58,605 bases of DNA from JAVZYK01 sp049699715 (GCA_049699715.1 JBNAVB010000003.1:1-58605), one strand, 5' to 3'; shown: positions 16,340-25,152, numbered from the stretch's first letter. Notes: generated by a model from the sequence alone, not told the origin. Translations and numbers: made by a program.

Positions 16340-16372
16340 CGACGGAAAATAAAAGATTTTGCAAGAGAAACC

Positions 16373-16381
16373 TTTATAAAT
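16373..16381 (+). promoter_or_regulatory. TATA box of the rpl1-rpl10-rpl12 operon
   Basis: TTTATAAAT is followed by a leader of about 55 nt and a strong GGAGG site before the L1 ATG. L1 represses its own mRNA in methanococci. I could not identify a convincing L1-binding mimic in this leader. Confidence 0.6.
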
Positions 16382-16454
16382 GCCCTTTCTTTTAGATTAT
16401 TATTCCGTTAAAACTACTACTTAAAGGGCCAGTTTAAGGATGTAGGAGGAAAAA

Positions 16455-17075
16455 ATGAATTTTTCTGAATCCCTAACAGAATTAAGAAAAGCAAACAAGA
16501 AAAGGAATTTTGACCAAACAGTTGACCTGATCATAAATCTAAAGGACTTTGATCCCCGCCGTGACAGTTTGAACACTTTTTCCATACTCCCCCACCTAAG
16601 CATAAAAAAGAAAGTTTGCGGATTTTTGGAGCACCCTTCATCAAAGGTCTATTCCATAACAAAAAATGATATCGAAAAGTTGACCCAATCAGATATTAAA
16701 AAACTAATCAAAGAATATGACTTTTTCATCGCAAATGCAAAACTTATGCCTTCAATAGCGCAGAAATTTGGCAAGGTTCTAGGGATAGCTGGTAAAATGC
16801 CCGATCCTAAAATGGGATGCGTTCTTTTGCAAGAAAATGAGAAATCTATAGAAGAAATTGTCGATAAGCTTTCAAAGATGATAAAAATAAAGGCAAAAGA
16901 GGCAAGTTTGAAGATAGCTATAGGAAAAGAAAGCATGAATGATAAGGAGATAGCGGACAACGCGCAGACAGCGCTAAAAGCCGTGATAGACGCCTTACCA
17001 AAGAAAGAGTTAAATCTACGTTCAGTCATGTTAAAATTCACAATGAGCAAGCCCATTAAAATAAAATTCAAATAA
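16455..17075 (+). CDS. rpl1: Large-subunit ribosomal protein L1 (uL1)
   Basis: L1 builds the mobile stalk that helps release E-site tRNA. The 206-residue protein has the two-domain pattern of archaeal L1, with the conserved GKMPDPKMG segment and the C-terminal return strand (RSVMLKFTMSKPIKIKF). The start follows AGGAGGAAAAA, a strong ribosome binding site. L10 and L12 follow in one operon. L11, which often precedes L1, is not in this window. Confidence 0.95.
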   Translation: MNFSESLTELRKANKKRNFDQTVDLIINLKDFDPRRDSLNTFSILPHLSIKKKVCGFLEHPSSKVYSITKNDIEKLTQSDIKKLIKEYDFFIANAKLMPSIAQKFGKVLGIAGKMPDPKMGCVLLQENEKSIEEIVDKLSKMIKIKAKEASLKIAIGKESMNDKEIADNAQTALKAVIDALPKKELNLRSVMLKFTMSKPIKIKFK

Positions 17076-17113
17076 AAACAAGTAAAAAATAAAAAAACAA
17101 GTAAAAAATAAAA

Positions 17114-17971
17114 ATGCCGAAGAAGCAAAACAATATAGAAGCAAAAGTTTCAGAGAAAAAGAAACAGATTTTAAGAGATCTTGTAAATCTCATCAATGAA
17201 AGCAATACGGTGATAATCGCTTCAATCATAAATATCTCATCATTGCAGTTCCAAAAACTAAAACAATCGTTAAAAGGGAAGGCAATAATAAAGGTTGTCA
17301 AGAAAAATCTTGCACTAAAAGCCCTGGAACAAGCAAAAGCAAAGAAACAGGGGATAGAGCAACTTAAACAGACTATAGGAAACGGAAGCAACTTCGCTTT
17401 GTTGTTCTCAGAACTCGACGCTTTTGAGCTCGCAGCAATACTCTCAGAAAACAAAAGGCCTTCTAAAATCAAACCGGGCCAAATAGCACCGCAAGACATT
17501 ATCCTAGAAGCTGGCCCCACAGACTTACCAGCCGGTCCCGCGATATCAGATCTCTCAAAAGTGAAGATAAAGGCCGGCATCGAAGGCGGCAAAATAGTAA
17601 TCAAAGAGCGCGCAGTGTTAACAAAGCAAGGAGAGAAAGTTTCTGAAGATGTCGCTTCAGTGCTTGCGAAGCTCGAGATTATGCCCTTATCTGTCGGTAT
17701 AGAACCTCTAGCAGCGTACGATTCCAAAGGCAACAAAGTTTACACAAATATCAAAATAGATAAATCAGCAATAATCCAAGACTTGAAAATTAAGACTAAT
17801 CAAGCTGTGGCTTTAGCACTTCACATAAGCTATCCTTCGCAGGAAACAATAAGGCTTTTGCTAGCTAAAGCGAACATGCAAGGCAACTCAATTTTAAACT
17901 TAGTCGGCCATTCCAAACCATCTCAAACGCCAACAGCTCAAGAAATTCCTACTCAACAAACCCAAAGTTAA
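17114..17971 (+). CDS. rpl10: Large-subunit ribosomal protein L10 (uL10, P0)
   Basis: L10 anchors the L12 dimers of the GTPase stalk to 23S rRNA. The 285-residue protein has the RNA-binding domain in its first 100 residues and the archaeal insertion domain after it (GPTDLPAGPAIS). Long C-terminal helices for L12 binding follow. The usual charged acidic C-terminal peptide is replaced by a Gln/Thr/Pro-rich tail (SQTPTAQEIPTQQTQS). It lies between L1 and L12 in the same operon. Confidence 0.94.
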   Translation: MPKKQNNIEAKVSEKKKQILRDLVNLINESNTVIIASIINISSLQFQKLKQSLKGKAIIKVVKKNLALKALEQAKAKKQGIEQLKQTIGNGSNFALLFSELDAFELAAILSENKRPSKIKPGQIAPQDIILEAGPTDLPAGPAISDLSKVKIKAGIEGGKIVIKERAVLTKQGEKVSEDVASVLAKLEIMPLSVGIEPLAAYDSKGNKVYTNIKIDKSAIIQDLKIKTNQAVALALHISYPSQETIRLLLAKANMQGNSILNLVGHSKPSQTPTAQEIPTQQTQS

Positions 17972-17987
17972 ATCAACAGGAGGAGAA

Positions 17988-18278
17988 ATGCAATACATAT
18001 ATGCAGCTTTACTTTTGCACAATGCTGGAAAAGAAATTACAGAGGACAATCTCAAGAAAGTGATCGAGGCCGCGGGAACACATGCAGATGAAGCGCAGAT
18101 AAAAACAGTAGTGGCAAGTTTGAAAGGCGTTGATATAGAAAAAGCACTTTCTGAAGCAGTTGCTATGCCTGCTGCTGTAGGGGCCCCTACAGCCGGTGCA
18201 TCAACACAAGTAAAAACAGAAGAGAAAGAAGAAAAGGCAGAAGAAGCTGCAGAAGGTTTAGCTGCCCTATTCGGCTAA
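17988..18278 (+). CDS. rpl12: Large-subunit ribosomal protein L12 (P1)
   Basis: This 96-residue acidic stalk protein recruits translational GTPases. The N-terminal dimerisation domain (MQYIYAALLLHNAGKEI) is followed by an Ala/Gly hinge and a charged Glu/Lys segment, ending in GLAALFG as in archaeal P1. A GGAGGAG site precedes the ATG. It is the last ribosomal gene of the operon; the next gene begins 7 nt downstream and may be co-transcribed. Confidence 0.95.
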   Translation: MQYIYAALLLHNAGKEITEDNLKKVIEAAGTHADEAQIKTVVASLKGVDIEKALSEAVAMPAAVGAPTAGASTQVKTEEKEEKAEEAAEGLAALFG

Positions 18279-18285
18279 AGTTAGA

Positions 18286-18759
18286 ATGGATTCTTTATTG
18301 AGGGCAATGTTCCTAAGCCTTCTGCCTATCGCAGAACTCAGAGGCGGCATCCCCTATGCAGTCGCCCTAGGCATCGATCCTATAATGGCTTTTGTTTTCT
18401 GCACTTTCGCGAATATTCTTGTTGTGCCAATATGTTTCTTGTTCCTGCAGACTTTGAACAAACTTCTCTTGAACATCAAACCCTACAAAAAATTCTTTAA
18501 TATCTACATAAAAAGTCTTAGAAAGCGAAAGGAAAAAGTAGAGAAAGCTTATGAGATTTATGGAATTCTTGCTCTTACAATCTTTGTTGCGATTCCTTTG
18601 CCATTTACAGGCGCGTGGACTGGAACATTTATAGCCTGGCTCCTCGGTTTAAAACACATAAGAAGTTTTTTCGCAATCTCGTTAGGAGTTATAATTGCTG
18701 GCATAATAGTTACATTGATAGCGGCGGGAATTCTAGCAGCACTTTCTTTTTTATTGTAA
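18286..18759 (+). CDS. Small multidrug-export-like membrane protein (COG2426 type)
   Basis: This 157-residue protein has about four membrane helices. It shows the family marks AELRGGIPYA near the N-terminus and PLPFTGAWTGT near residue 110. The family is named as small multidrug exporters, but the transport function is poorly tested. It starts 7 nt after L12, so read-through from the ribosomal operon is likely. Its 3' end overlaps the 3' end of the opposite-strand archaeosortase by 9 nt. Confidence 0.8.
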   Translation: MDSLLRAMFLSLLPIAELRGGIPYAVALGIDPIMAFVFCTFANILVVPICFLFLQTLNKLLLNIKPYKKFFNIYIKSLRKRKEKVEKAYEIYGILALTIFVAIPLPFTGAWTGTFIAWLLGLKHIRSFFAISLGVIIAGIIVTLIAAGILAALSFLL

Positions 18760-19284
18760 TTTTCTCTGTTCAATTAAGAACTTAACATCAGAATAAAAAG
18801 GGATTGCCTTAATTCTGAAAAACCAAATGCTCAGAAACCAGATTGCTATCACAAACACAGTGCTCAAAACATACCAAAAGAATTTATGTGTAAAATCAAA
18901 AGCTACAGAACTATGGACTACCATATTTATCAAAATTAACAGTCTTAGTATGTTTAAAGCAAGCAATAAAAGCGCGTCAAACACAAACAAAACTACACGT
19001 TTCTTAAAGCTTAAGTCTCGAGTTAGGGCATTGAGTAAGAAAAGTAAGGTATAGGCGCTTCCAGCTATGCATGCGTCAATAATTTCAATCCCAATTCCAT
19101 TAATTATCATACTCTGTAGGTCATTTAAGGCGATATCATAGCAAAAATTTAAAAGCCAATACACTGGATAAACCGTAAGTGGCCTGAAAATAACGTAGAA
19201 TATTGGCAATACCAATGCGGCAACTACGACAATCATTGCAATTCCATAGCGCAGCAATATTTCGGCTCCCTTGTTTATTGCCAT
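18751..19284 (-). CDS. Archaeosortase/exosortase family transpeptidase
   Basis: This 177-residue, multi-pass membrane protein has the catalytic residues of the exosortase/archaeosortase family: Cys72 in ACIAGSAY, Arg114 in NILRLL and His133 in DFTHKFFWY. In this family the enzyme recognises a C-terminal sorting signal on exported proteins and transfers them to a membrane lipid. It resembles the small archaeosortases known from Pacearchaeota-like genomes. No protein with an obvious C-terminal sorting signal is visible in the window. PAP2 and dolichol-kinase-like genes for lipid-carrier metabolism lie next to it. Confidence 0.85.
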   Translation of the reverse strand: MAINKGAEILLRYGIAMIVVVAALVLPIFYVIFRPLTVYPVYWLLNFCYDIALNDLQSMIINGIGIEIIDACIAGSAYTLLFLLNALTRDLSFKKRVVLFVFDALLLLALNILRLLILINMVVHSSVAFDFTHKFFWYVLSTVFVIAIWFLSIWFFRIKAIPFYSDVKFLIEQRKLQ

Positions 19285-19335
19285 AATTCTATAGTCAAGG
19301 ACAATTTATTTAAATATCTTTAGCTAAGAAACTCT

Positions 19336-19887
19336 ATGAAACCAAATAAGAATATCATAATCTTAATAATCGCAATAATCTTGTTCATCCTCTCACTGTT
19401 TTTTGATTCTCAAATATTTGGTTTCATACAGTCAATAAGATGCCCTATCGCCGATACATTCTTTTCTTGGCTTCTTATAATAGAAAAGGATCTTGTTTTT
19501 TATCCTCTCGTAATTTTTGCAACATTGGTTATCTTGTCAATCAGAAACAGAAAGAACGCTCTCCCTTACCTCCTTGGCCTTGTCGCAGCAGGGGTTTTAA
19601 CGCTCGTGTTGAAAGTGGTTTTTGCTAGGTCGAGACCAAATGGATTAGATGAATTATCTTTCCCTTCTGGTCACACGGTTCTATTAACGACATCAATCCC
19701 TTTTCTCAATAACAAAACAGTGAGAATTGTATGGATAATTCTTTCATGTGTATTCTTATCGGCAAGATTATGGTTAGGTTTACATTATCTAAGCGACATA
19801 ATCGCTGGCGCGATTATTGGTTATTTCATTCCAATGATGATTTGCAGATTGATAACAATTAAAGTAATGAAGAAGAAAAGAAAATGA
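19336..19887 (+). CDS. PAP2-family phosphatase
   Basis: This 183-residue membrane enzyme probably removes phosphate from a polyprenyl or lipid phosphate at the outer membrane face. The three catalytic motifs are present: K93 to RP (100-101), PSGH (110-113), and SAR...GLH...D (142-154). About five membrane helices surround them. The stop overlaps the start of the dolichol-kinase-like gene (ATGA), so the two are translationally coupled. Together they could recycle the lipid carrier for glycan synthesis. Confidence 0.9.
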   Translation: MKPNKNIIILIIAIILFILSLFFDSQIFGFIQSIRCPIADTFFSWLLIIEKDLVFYPLVIFATLVILSIRNRKNALPYLLGLVAAGVLTLVLKVVFARSRPNGLDELSFPSGHTVLLTTSIPFLNNKTVRIVWIILSCVFLSARLWLGLHYLSDIIAGAIIGYFIPMMICRLITIKVMKKKRK

Positions 19888-20489
19888 AGCACGCAGCATT
19901 AGAGGTATGGAGGCAAATGTTTCATCTGCTATTCGGGATTCTCATAATAATGTTTATCCTGTTCACAGAGCATGATATTGTTCTAATAACCTTATTCCTA
20001 TTGTTTTTATTGAGCGTTTTATTTTCTATCATTGCCACAAAAACAAAAGTTCCAATAATCCGTTTTCTTCTGGAAAAATTTGGCCGAGATACAGAAATCA
20101 AGACATTTCCTGGCAAAGGTATAATCTTTTTTATAGCGGGCTGCCTCTTGACATTTAAACTGTTCCAGCAAGACATTGCTTTAGCATCAATTGCAGTTCT
20201 GACGTTTGGCGATGCCATCTCAACTCTTGCAGGATTTTTCGGCCAAAAATACAAGAAAAAGCCATTCAGCAAATTCAAAACATTGTATGGCACTATGATC
20301 GGAACAGTTGTATCGTTTTTAGTCGCATTGATCTTCATCGAGCCGCTTTATGCAGCTACAGCGGCGATTTTTGGGATGTTCATAGAAGCATTAGCAATAA
20401 AATTAGGAGAAACAGAAGCTGATGATAATCTAATTGTCCCTCTCGCTTCAGGCACCGCATGTTATTTATTAAGGTTTGTTTTAGGCTAA
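19884..20489 (+). CDS. CTP-dependent dolichol kinase/phosphatidate cytidylyltransferase-like protein
   Basis: This 201-residue protein has about six membrane helices. It has the family pattern of SEC59-like kinases: RQMFHLLFG at the start, GDAISTLAGFFGQKY with a following K-rich GT segment, and DDNLIVPLASG near the end. These form the CTP-binding site in characterised members. It would phosphorylate a polyprenol to rebuild the sugar carrier. The start overlaps the PAP2 stop, which supports a shared pathway. Confidence 0.82.
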   Translation: MKHAALEVWRQMFHLLFGILIIMFILFTEHDIVLITLFLLFLLSVLFSIIATKTKVPIIRFLLEKFGRDTEIKTFPGKGIIFFIAGCLLTFKLFQQDIALASIAVLTFGDAISTLAGFFGQKYKKKPFSKFKTLYGTMIGTVVSFLVALIFIEPLYAATAAIFGMFIEALAIKLGETEADDNLIVPLASGTACYLLRFVLG

Positions 20490-20551
20490 AATAAGATTAA
20501 TAAACTATAAAATAAATATATAAAAATAAAAGGGGTAGTAAGAGATATAGG

Positions 20552-21157
20552 ATGACAACATTCGTAGAGATTTTGAACCAGTTTGCTATAGGGTTTAGTA
20601 TAATTTTTGAAAGAGCCGTTGAAATTCTAAAGCAGCCTGCCTTAAACAAAGATATGCTATGGATTCTGCTCCCATCTATAGTCACCCTTTTCCTGATGGA
20701 GCTCTATTTCGGCCGCTACAAAGAGGAAGAGTTGGGATGGAACAGCGCAGTGAGTAATGCTCTTGTCCTATTTTTTGTGGGCATGAATCTTGCTTCATGG
20801 CTATATTCCCACCAATTATTAATTGGATTTTTCAGCGTTGAAGAGACTATATTCATGAATGCGCTGATAAAGACGCTCATCGCAATTTTTGTTCTTGTAG
20901 AGAGCGCACTGCTGCTTTTTTTGAATTTCTTCCACCTCGTAAAGAAGAAATTTGCATTCGGCATTTCATCAACCCTTATCATCAATTTTATAGGAGTAAT
21001 CAGCATTATCCTAGTTTATTCCGAAGTTCCTTTGGATGCCTTGACTTTCCCCGCGGTATTGATGACATTCATAGCACTCGTTATTTTTTTCAGGTTTATT
21101 AAATTATTAGAACCAACAATTACAAAAAAACAAGAAATGGGGGAAGAACTTGGATAA
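20552..21157 (+). CDS. Multi-pass membrane protein, function unknown
   Basis: This 201-residue protein has about five hydrophobic helices and a short acidic cytoplasmic tail. A charged loop (FGRYKEEELGWNSAVSN, about 52-68) lies between helices 1 and 2 and carries the most conserved-looking residues. TATA-like AATATATAAAAA lies about 35 nt upstream. I do not recognise the family. It sits between the lipid-carrier genes and GlyRS. Confidence 0.6.
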   Translation: MTTFVEILNQFAIGFSIIFERAVEILKQPALNKDMLWILLPSIVTLFLMELYFGRYKEEELGWNSAVSNALVLFFVGMNLASWLYSHQLLIGFFSVEETIFMNALIKTLIAIFVLVESALLLFLNFFHLVKKKFAFGISSTLIINFIGVISIILVYSEVPLDALTFPAVLMTFIALVIFFRFIKLLEPTITKKQEMGEELG

Positions 21158-21275
21158 GAACCCGAGGAAGTTACAGCAAAATATAAAAAAATAGTTAAAA
21201 GAGAAAAATAAGAGGAAAGAACACCATGGAAAGAAATAAGAATAAATTTAAATAAACTTCATTCTTAAGGAAATC

Positions 21276-22763
21276 ATGAGAAAAAAAGAGTTCGGCGCAA
21301 TAGAAAAACTCGACAAGATTACAGCTATAGCATTCAAGCGGGGATTTTTCTGGCCTACGGCCGAAATTTATGGTGGCAAAGCTGGCTTCTATAGTTATGG
21401 ACATTTAGGCAAATCAATGAAATCAAAGTTTGAGGGAGTATGGAGACAGCATTTTCTCGGAGAGAACTGTTACGAAATCCAAGGATCTGCGATTCTGCCA
21501 GAACAAGTTTTCATAGCTTCAGGACACTTGGAAAATTTTAATGACCCGCTTGTTGAATGCAAGACTTGCCATTTTCGTTTTCACGCAGATCAGTTCTTAG
21601 AAGATAACGGAATAAATACAGAAGACTTAAGCATAGAAGAAATGTCAAAGCTCATCGCAGAAAAACAGCTCAAGTGCCCGAAATGCAATTCGTGGCATTT
21701 AAGCTCAGCAAAATGGTTCAACATGATGTTTCCAGTTACTCTGGGGGCTACAGGAGTAAAAGACATCGCTTATCTTACGCCAGAAACTGCTCAAGCCTCT
21801 TATCTTGCATTCAAGCGTGAGTTCGAAGCTACGCGCAAGAAACTTCCTTTAGGAATAGCCATTATAGATAAAGCCTTCAGAAACGAAATTTCGCCAAGAC
21901 AACTTTTCTTCAGACTTCGAGAATTCACACAGGCAGAACTTCAGATTTTCTTTGATCCTCAGGAAATAGACAAAATAGAAGAAGAAAAGTGGAAGTCGGT
22001 TGCTAAATATAAGTTAATACTTTTACCACAAAAAAAAGAAAGTCAAGAGATAAGTTGTGAGGATGCAAACAAGAAACTCAAGATTCCCAAGTTCTATATT
22101 TACCACATGGCTCTCGTTCAGCAATTCTATCTAGACAAACTCAGTATCCCTAAATCAAAGTTCCGCTTCCGAGAGCTTGGAGAACAAGAAAGGGCCTTCT
22201 ACAACAAGATTCATTGGGACATCGAGCTAGATCTTGAGACTTTAGGAGGTTTCAAAGAAGTTGCAGGAATACACTATAGGACAGACCATGACTTGGCGGG
22301 CCACGAGAAGCGCAGCAAAGAAAACTTAAAAGTGTTTTATAATGGCAGAAGCTTCTTACCCCACGTTCTTGAACTTAGTTTCGGTGTTGATAGAAACCTT
22401 TGGGCCTTGCTCGATATTTTTTACAAAGAAGAAAAGGAAAACGATCGAACAATTTTTACTTTTGCTGAAACCATCGCTCCAATTGACGTGGCTATATTCC
22501 CCCTAGTTTCAAGAGAAGGAATGCCAAAGAAGGCTTTAGAAGTCTATAACATGCTAAAAAAAGAAACTTCATTATCTTGTTTCTACGATGAAGTTGATTC
22601 TATAGGCCGACGTTACAGAAGACAAGATGAAATTGGCACACCATATTGCATTACAATTGATTCACAAACAATAAAAGACGACACTGTAACTATAAGAGAG
22701 CGCGACAACATGAAACAAAAAAGAGTCAAGATCGATAAGCTGAAAGAAGAATTATCAAAATGA
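21276..22763 (+). CDS. glyS: Glycyl-tRNA synthetase
   Basis: This class II synthetase charges tRNA-Gly. The 495-residue protein is of the archaeal/eukaryotic homodimeric type. It shows the EIQGSAILPEQVFIASGHLENFNDP segment of motif 1, a zinc-binding insertion with CxxC pairs (CKTC and CPKC), motif 2 (FRNEISPRQ) and motif 3 (SFGVDRNLWAL). A C-terminal anticodon-binding domain follows. The TATA box TTTAAATAA (21247-21255) lies 25 nt upstream, giving a leaderless start. The stop overlaps the next start (ATGA). Confidence 0.96.
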   Translation: MRKKEFGAIEKLDKITAIAFKRGFFWPTAEIYGGKAGFYSYGHLGKSMKSKFEGVWRQHFLGENCYEIQGSAILPEQVFIASGHLENFNDPLVECKTCHFRFHADQFLEDNGINTEDLSIEEMSKLIAEKQLKCPKCNSWHLSSAKWFNMMFPVTLGATGVKDIAYLTPETAQASYLAFKREFEATRKKLPLGIAIIDKAFRNEISPRQLFFRLREFTQAELQIFFDPQEIDKIEEEKWKSVAKYKLILLPQKKESQEISCEDANKKLKIPKFYIYHMALVQQFYLDKLSIPKSKFRFRELGEQERAFYNKIHWDIELDLETLGGFKEVAGIHYRTDHDLAGHEKRSKENLKVFYNGRSFLPHVLELSFGVDRNLWALLDIFYKEEKENDRTIFTFAETIAPIDVAIFPLVSREGMPKKALEVYNMLKKETSLSCFYDEVDSIGRRYRRQDEIGTPYCITIDSQTIKDDTVTIRERDNMKQKRVKIDKLKEELSK

Positions 22764-23278
22764 TGTTTCGAACCCACATTCTTTTCGCATTATTCTTTTA
22801 CATTCTTGCAATCAATCTTTTCTTGTTAAACTTCTCAATTCTTTTCACAGTTATTCTTGCGTTCGGCGCAATCTTGCCAGACATTGACTCGCCTTCAAGT
22901 TTTGTTAATAGAAAATATTTATTCGGAATCGGCAAGGGCGTCTCATTGTTTTCGGAGCATCGTGGTTTTTTTCACAGCATTTTCGGCGCCTTGATATTTT
23001 TTGCAATGGCTTTAGTTGTTGTTTTCTTTCTGAAAGCTTCATTTGTTTTTGCAATTGCTCTTGCTTTAGGTTACCTATCGCATCTAGCAGCAGATTCCTT
23101 AAATGTCTCTGGTATAAAATGGTTCTGGAAATCTGGCCATGTCAAAGGCCCGATAAGGACAGCGAGCTTTTTTGAACAATTGTTTTTTGTTGCTCTTCTT
23201 GCATTAACTATTTATCTTATAATAGGAAACCAAGGTTTCCAAAGCATTACAGCATTTGTTTCAAAGACAAAACCTTAA
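22760..23278 (+). CDS. Membrane-bound metal-dependent hydrolase (YdjM/DUF457 type)
   Basis: This 172-residue membrane protein carries the family histidines and acidic residues: RTHILFAL at the start, GAILPDIDSPSS (about 33-44), EHRGFFHSI (about 70-78) and GYLSHLAADSL (about 104-114). These form a predicted metal site at the membrane. The substrate is unknown. Translation is coupled to glyS through an ATGA overlap, although no functional link is evident. Confidence 0.82.
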   Translation: MMFRTHILFALFFYILAINLFLLNFSILFTVILAFGAILPDIDSPSSFVNRKYLFGIGKGVSLFSEHRGFFHSIFGALIFFAMALVVVFFLKASFVFAIALALGYLSHLAADSLNVSGIKWFWKSGHVKGPIRTASFFEQLFFVALLALTIYLIIGNQGFQSITAFVSKTKP

Positions 23279-23318
23279 ATTTAAATATTCTTTTTGATAA
23301 TTTTGTTGAGGTATGAGA

Positions 23319-23389
23319 GGGCCTGTCGTATAAAGGCATTATACCCGCCTGGCTTGCGGGAGATTCGGGTTCGATTCCCGACAGGTCCA
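23319..23389 (+). tRNA. tRNA-Ala (anticodon GGC)
   Basis: A 71-nt cloverleaf with acceptor GGGCCTG/CAGGTCC including the alanine G3:U70 pair. The anticodon stem CCCGC/GCGGG holds loop CTGGCTT with anticodon GGC. The T arm has GGTTCGATTCC. The discriminator is A and CCA is not encoded. The promoter region upstream contains TTAAATATT. Confidence 0.92.
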
Positions 23390-23517
23390 CTTTTAAAAAT
23401 TTTTCATATTAAACCGAAAAGAAGAGTTGTATTATTAAAAAGTTGTAAAAAAGTAAAGAAAAGATTATAAAGCCCTCACACTTAACAAATCTCTGTAGGG
23501 GCTCGATAAAACTTAAA

Positions 23518-24003
23518 ATGAAAATCGGAATTATAGGAGACACGCACGACAATGTTATGAATGTCAAGAAAGCGATTAATCTATTCAAGAGAAAAAAAGT
23601 GAATTTTGTTATACATACTGGCGATATAGTATCGCCGAAAACTGCAGCATTATTCAAGGGATTGAATCCAATCTTTGTTCAAGGAAACTGTGACGGCGAC
23701 GCCGAGAAACTGAAAGAAAAGATTTCTGAAATTGGTGGAAAGATGTTCTTGGGGGGCTTTGGCGAGATTGAGATAGGCGGAAAGAAGTTTGCGATAACCC
23801 ACAAGCCCACGGTTATAGAAACGATTCTTGGCGCGAAGTACGATTTTATAATTTATGGCCACACACATGAAAAAAAGATTGAAAAGATAGGCAAAGTTAT
23901 TCTAATAAACCCTGGAAGTCATTATCTTGGCGATCCAAAAAAAGAAAACTGCGTCGTCATAATAGACTTAGTCAAGAATCTTGTGGATATCATGAAAGTT
24001 TAA
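23518..24003 (+). CDS. YfcE/MJ0936-type metallophosphoesterase
   Basis: This 161-residue enzyme is a phosphodiesterase of the calcineurin-like fold. The metal motifs are GDTHDN (8-13), GDIV (about 39-42), GNCD (about 59-62), H for motif IV in THKP, and GHTHEK (about 118-123). The asparagine of GN(H/C)D is kept, while the histidine is replaced by cysteine, as in other MJ0936 relatives. A TATA-like ATTATAAAG lies about 55 nt upstream. NDK follows 12 nt later, so they may share a transcript. Confidence 0.9.
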   Translation: MKIGIIGDTHDNVMNVKKAINLFKRKKVNFVIHTGDIVSPKTAALFKGLNPIFVQGNCDGDAEKLKEKISEIGGKMFLGGFGEIEIGGKKFAITHKPTVIETILGAKYDFIIYGHTHEKKIEKIGKVILINPGSHYLGDPKKENCVVIIDLVKNLVDIMKV

Positions 24004-24015
24004 GGTAGGGATAAA

Positions 24016-24507
24016 ATGATTGAGCGGACTCTTGTTCTTATCAAACCTGATGGAGTTAAACGAGCGCTTATAGGAGAATGCATTACAAGATTTGAGAAAC
24101 GCGGTTTGAAGATAGTTGCAATGAAGATGAGATGGATTGATAAAGACTTCGCCATGAAGCATTATACCGAAGATATAACACGAAGAAGAGGCGAGAAAGT
24201 CAGAAACAAGCTCATTGATTTTATAATTTCTGGCCCTGTCGTGGCAATGGTCATAGAAGGGGTTCACGCTGTCGAGGCAGTAAGGAAGATCGTAGGCGAC
24301 ACAGAGCCTAGAAGCGCGATGCCCGGAACGATTCGGGGGGATTTCGCGCATGTAAGCTATAGTTATGCCGACGCTGCAAACAAAGCAATAGAAAATCTAA
24401 TACATGCTTCTTCGAGCATAGGAGAAGCAAAACAAGAGATTGCTTTATGGTTCAGCAGCGATGAAATCCACACTTATAAAACTTCTCACGAAACGCATGT
24501 TCTCTAG
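24016..24507 (+). CDS. ndk: Nucleoside diphosphate kinase
   Basis: NDK balances nucleoside triphosphates by phosphate transfer through a histidine. The protein is 163 residues, slightly longer than the usual 150. It starts with RTLVLIKPDGV, has the GTIRGDF segment, and has the catalytic histidine in ENLIHASSS. That segment usually reads NxxHGSDS, so the Asp is replaced by Ser. The C-terminal part has ALWFSSDEI. An Archaea-typical extension is present at the end. Confidence 0.93.
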   Translation: MIERTLVLIKPDGVKRALIGECITRFEKRGLKIVAMKMRWIDKDFAMKHYTEDITRRRGEKVRNKLIDFIISGPVVAMVIEGVHAVEAVRKIVGDTEPRSAMPGTIRGDFAHVSYSYADAANKAIENLIHASSSIGEAKQEIALWFSSDEIHTYKTSHETHVL

Positions 24508-24574
24508 TCCATTTTGATACTATAATCACTAAATCACAATAAAGTATAAAAAGAGGAAAAAACAAGTAATAAAG

Positions 24575-24700
24575 ATGAAAGAGAAAAAAGAGGGAAAAGA
24601 AAAAAAGGTGAAAGAAAACTTTCCAGAATTAGACGATTCCTTAAAAAGCAGGTACGAAGATAAGGAAACAATAGAGGCAATAAACCGCTACATTGGTTGA
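24575..24700 (+). CDS. Candidate 41-residue charged protein
   Basis: The reading frame starts with a Lys/Glu-rich stretch (MKEKKEGKEKKVKENFPEL) and continues DDSLKSRYEDKETIEAINRYIG. TATA-like GTATAAAAA lies at about 24544-24552, some 27 nt upstream of the ATG, which fits the leaderless rule here. The second half has the look of a short folded peptide rather than random sequence. No family is recognised. It lies between ndk and the HIT protein, both on the same strand. Confidence 0.45.
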   Translation: MKEKKEGKEKKVKENFPELDDSLKSRYEDKETIEAINRYIG

Positions 24701-24728
24701 TTCTTTTATCATCTCGTAAAAAGATAAA

Positions 24729-25130
24729 ATGTCTCTAGATTGTATTTTTTGCAAGATCATCAAGGGCAAGCTCCCTTGCTATAAAGTTTATGAGGACAGC
24801 AAGTTTCTAGCATTTCTTGATGTCAATCCGCTTAACCCCGGACACACCCTGCTTGTACCAAAAAAACATGTTCAATTTGTTGATGAATATGAACCATTTT
24901 GTGATTACTGGAAGACTGCAAGAAAACTTTCAAAAGTCATAAAGAAATCCATGCGCTGTATTCTTGTTTCATATGTTGTTTATGGACTTGGCGTTCCTCA
25001 TGCCCACATCCATCTAATCCCTAAGTTCAAAAATGATGAACATCCTTTGGGCCCAGACCCTCATAAAGTCCAAAAAATCCCCAAAGAAGAGATGAGGAAA
25101 ATAGCTTCCAGAATAAAGAATTCTTTATAA
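24729..25130 (+). CDS. HIT-family nucleotide hydrolase/transferase
   Basis: This 133-residue protein begins with a zinc-like CIFCKIIKG motif (5-13) and has LNPGHTLLVPKKH. The catalytic histidine triad is HAHIHL (about 92-97). HIT proteins hydrolyse dinucleotide or nucleoside phosphoramidate bonds. Between these motifs the sequence (CDYWKTARKLSKVIKKSMRCILVSYVVYG) is shorter and less typical than in bacterial HinT. The start is 28 nt after a small upstream frame. Confidence 0.9.
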   Translation: MSLDCIFCKIIKGKLPCYKVYEDSKFLAFLDVNPLNPGHTLLVPKKHVQFVDEYEPFCDYWKTARKLSKVIKKSMRCILVSYVVYGLGVPHAHIHLIPKFKNDEHPLGPDPHKVQKIPKEEMRKIASRIKNSL

Positions 25131-25152
25131 ATCTTCGAGCTTTTAAAAAAAC

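Noticed and set aside
16383..16432. A GCCCTTT/AAAGGGC stem upstream of L1 as an autoregulatory structure.
   Set aside because: The 5' half lies before the expected transcription start, so it would not be in the mRNA, and no L1-binding motif was recognised.
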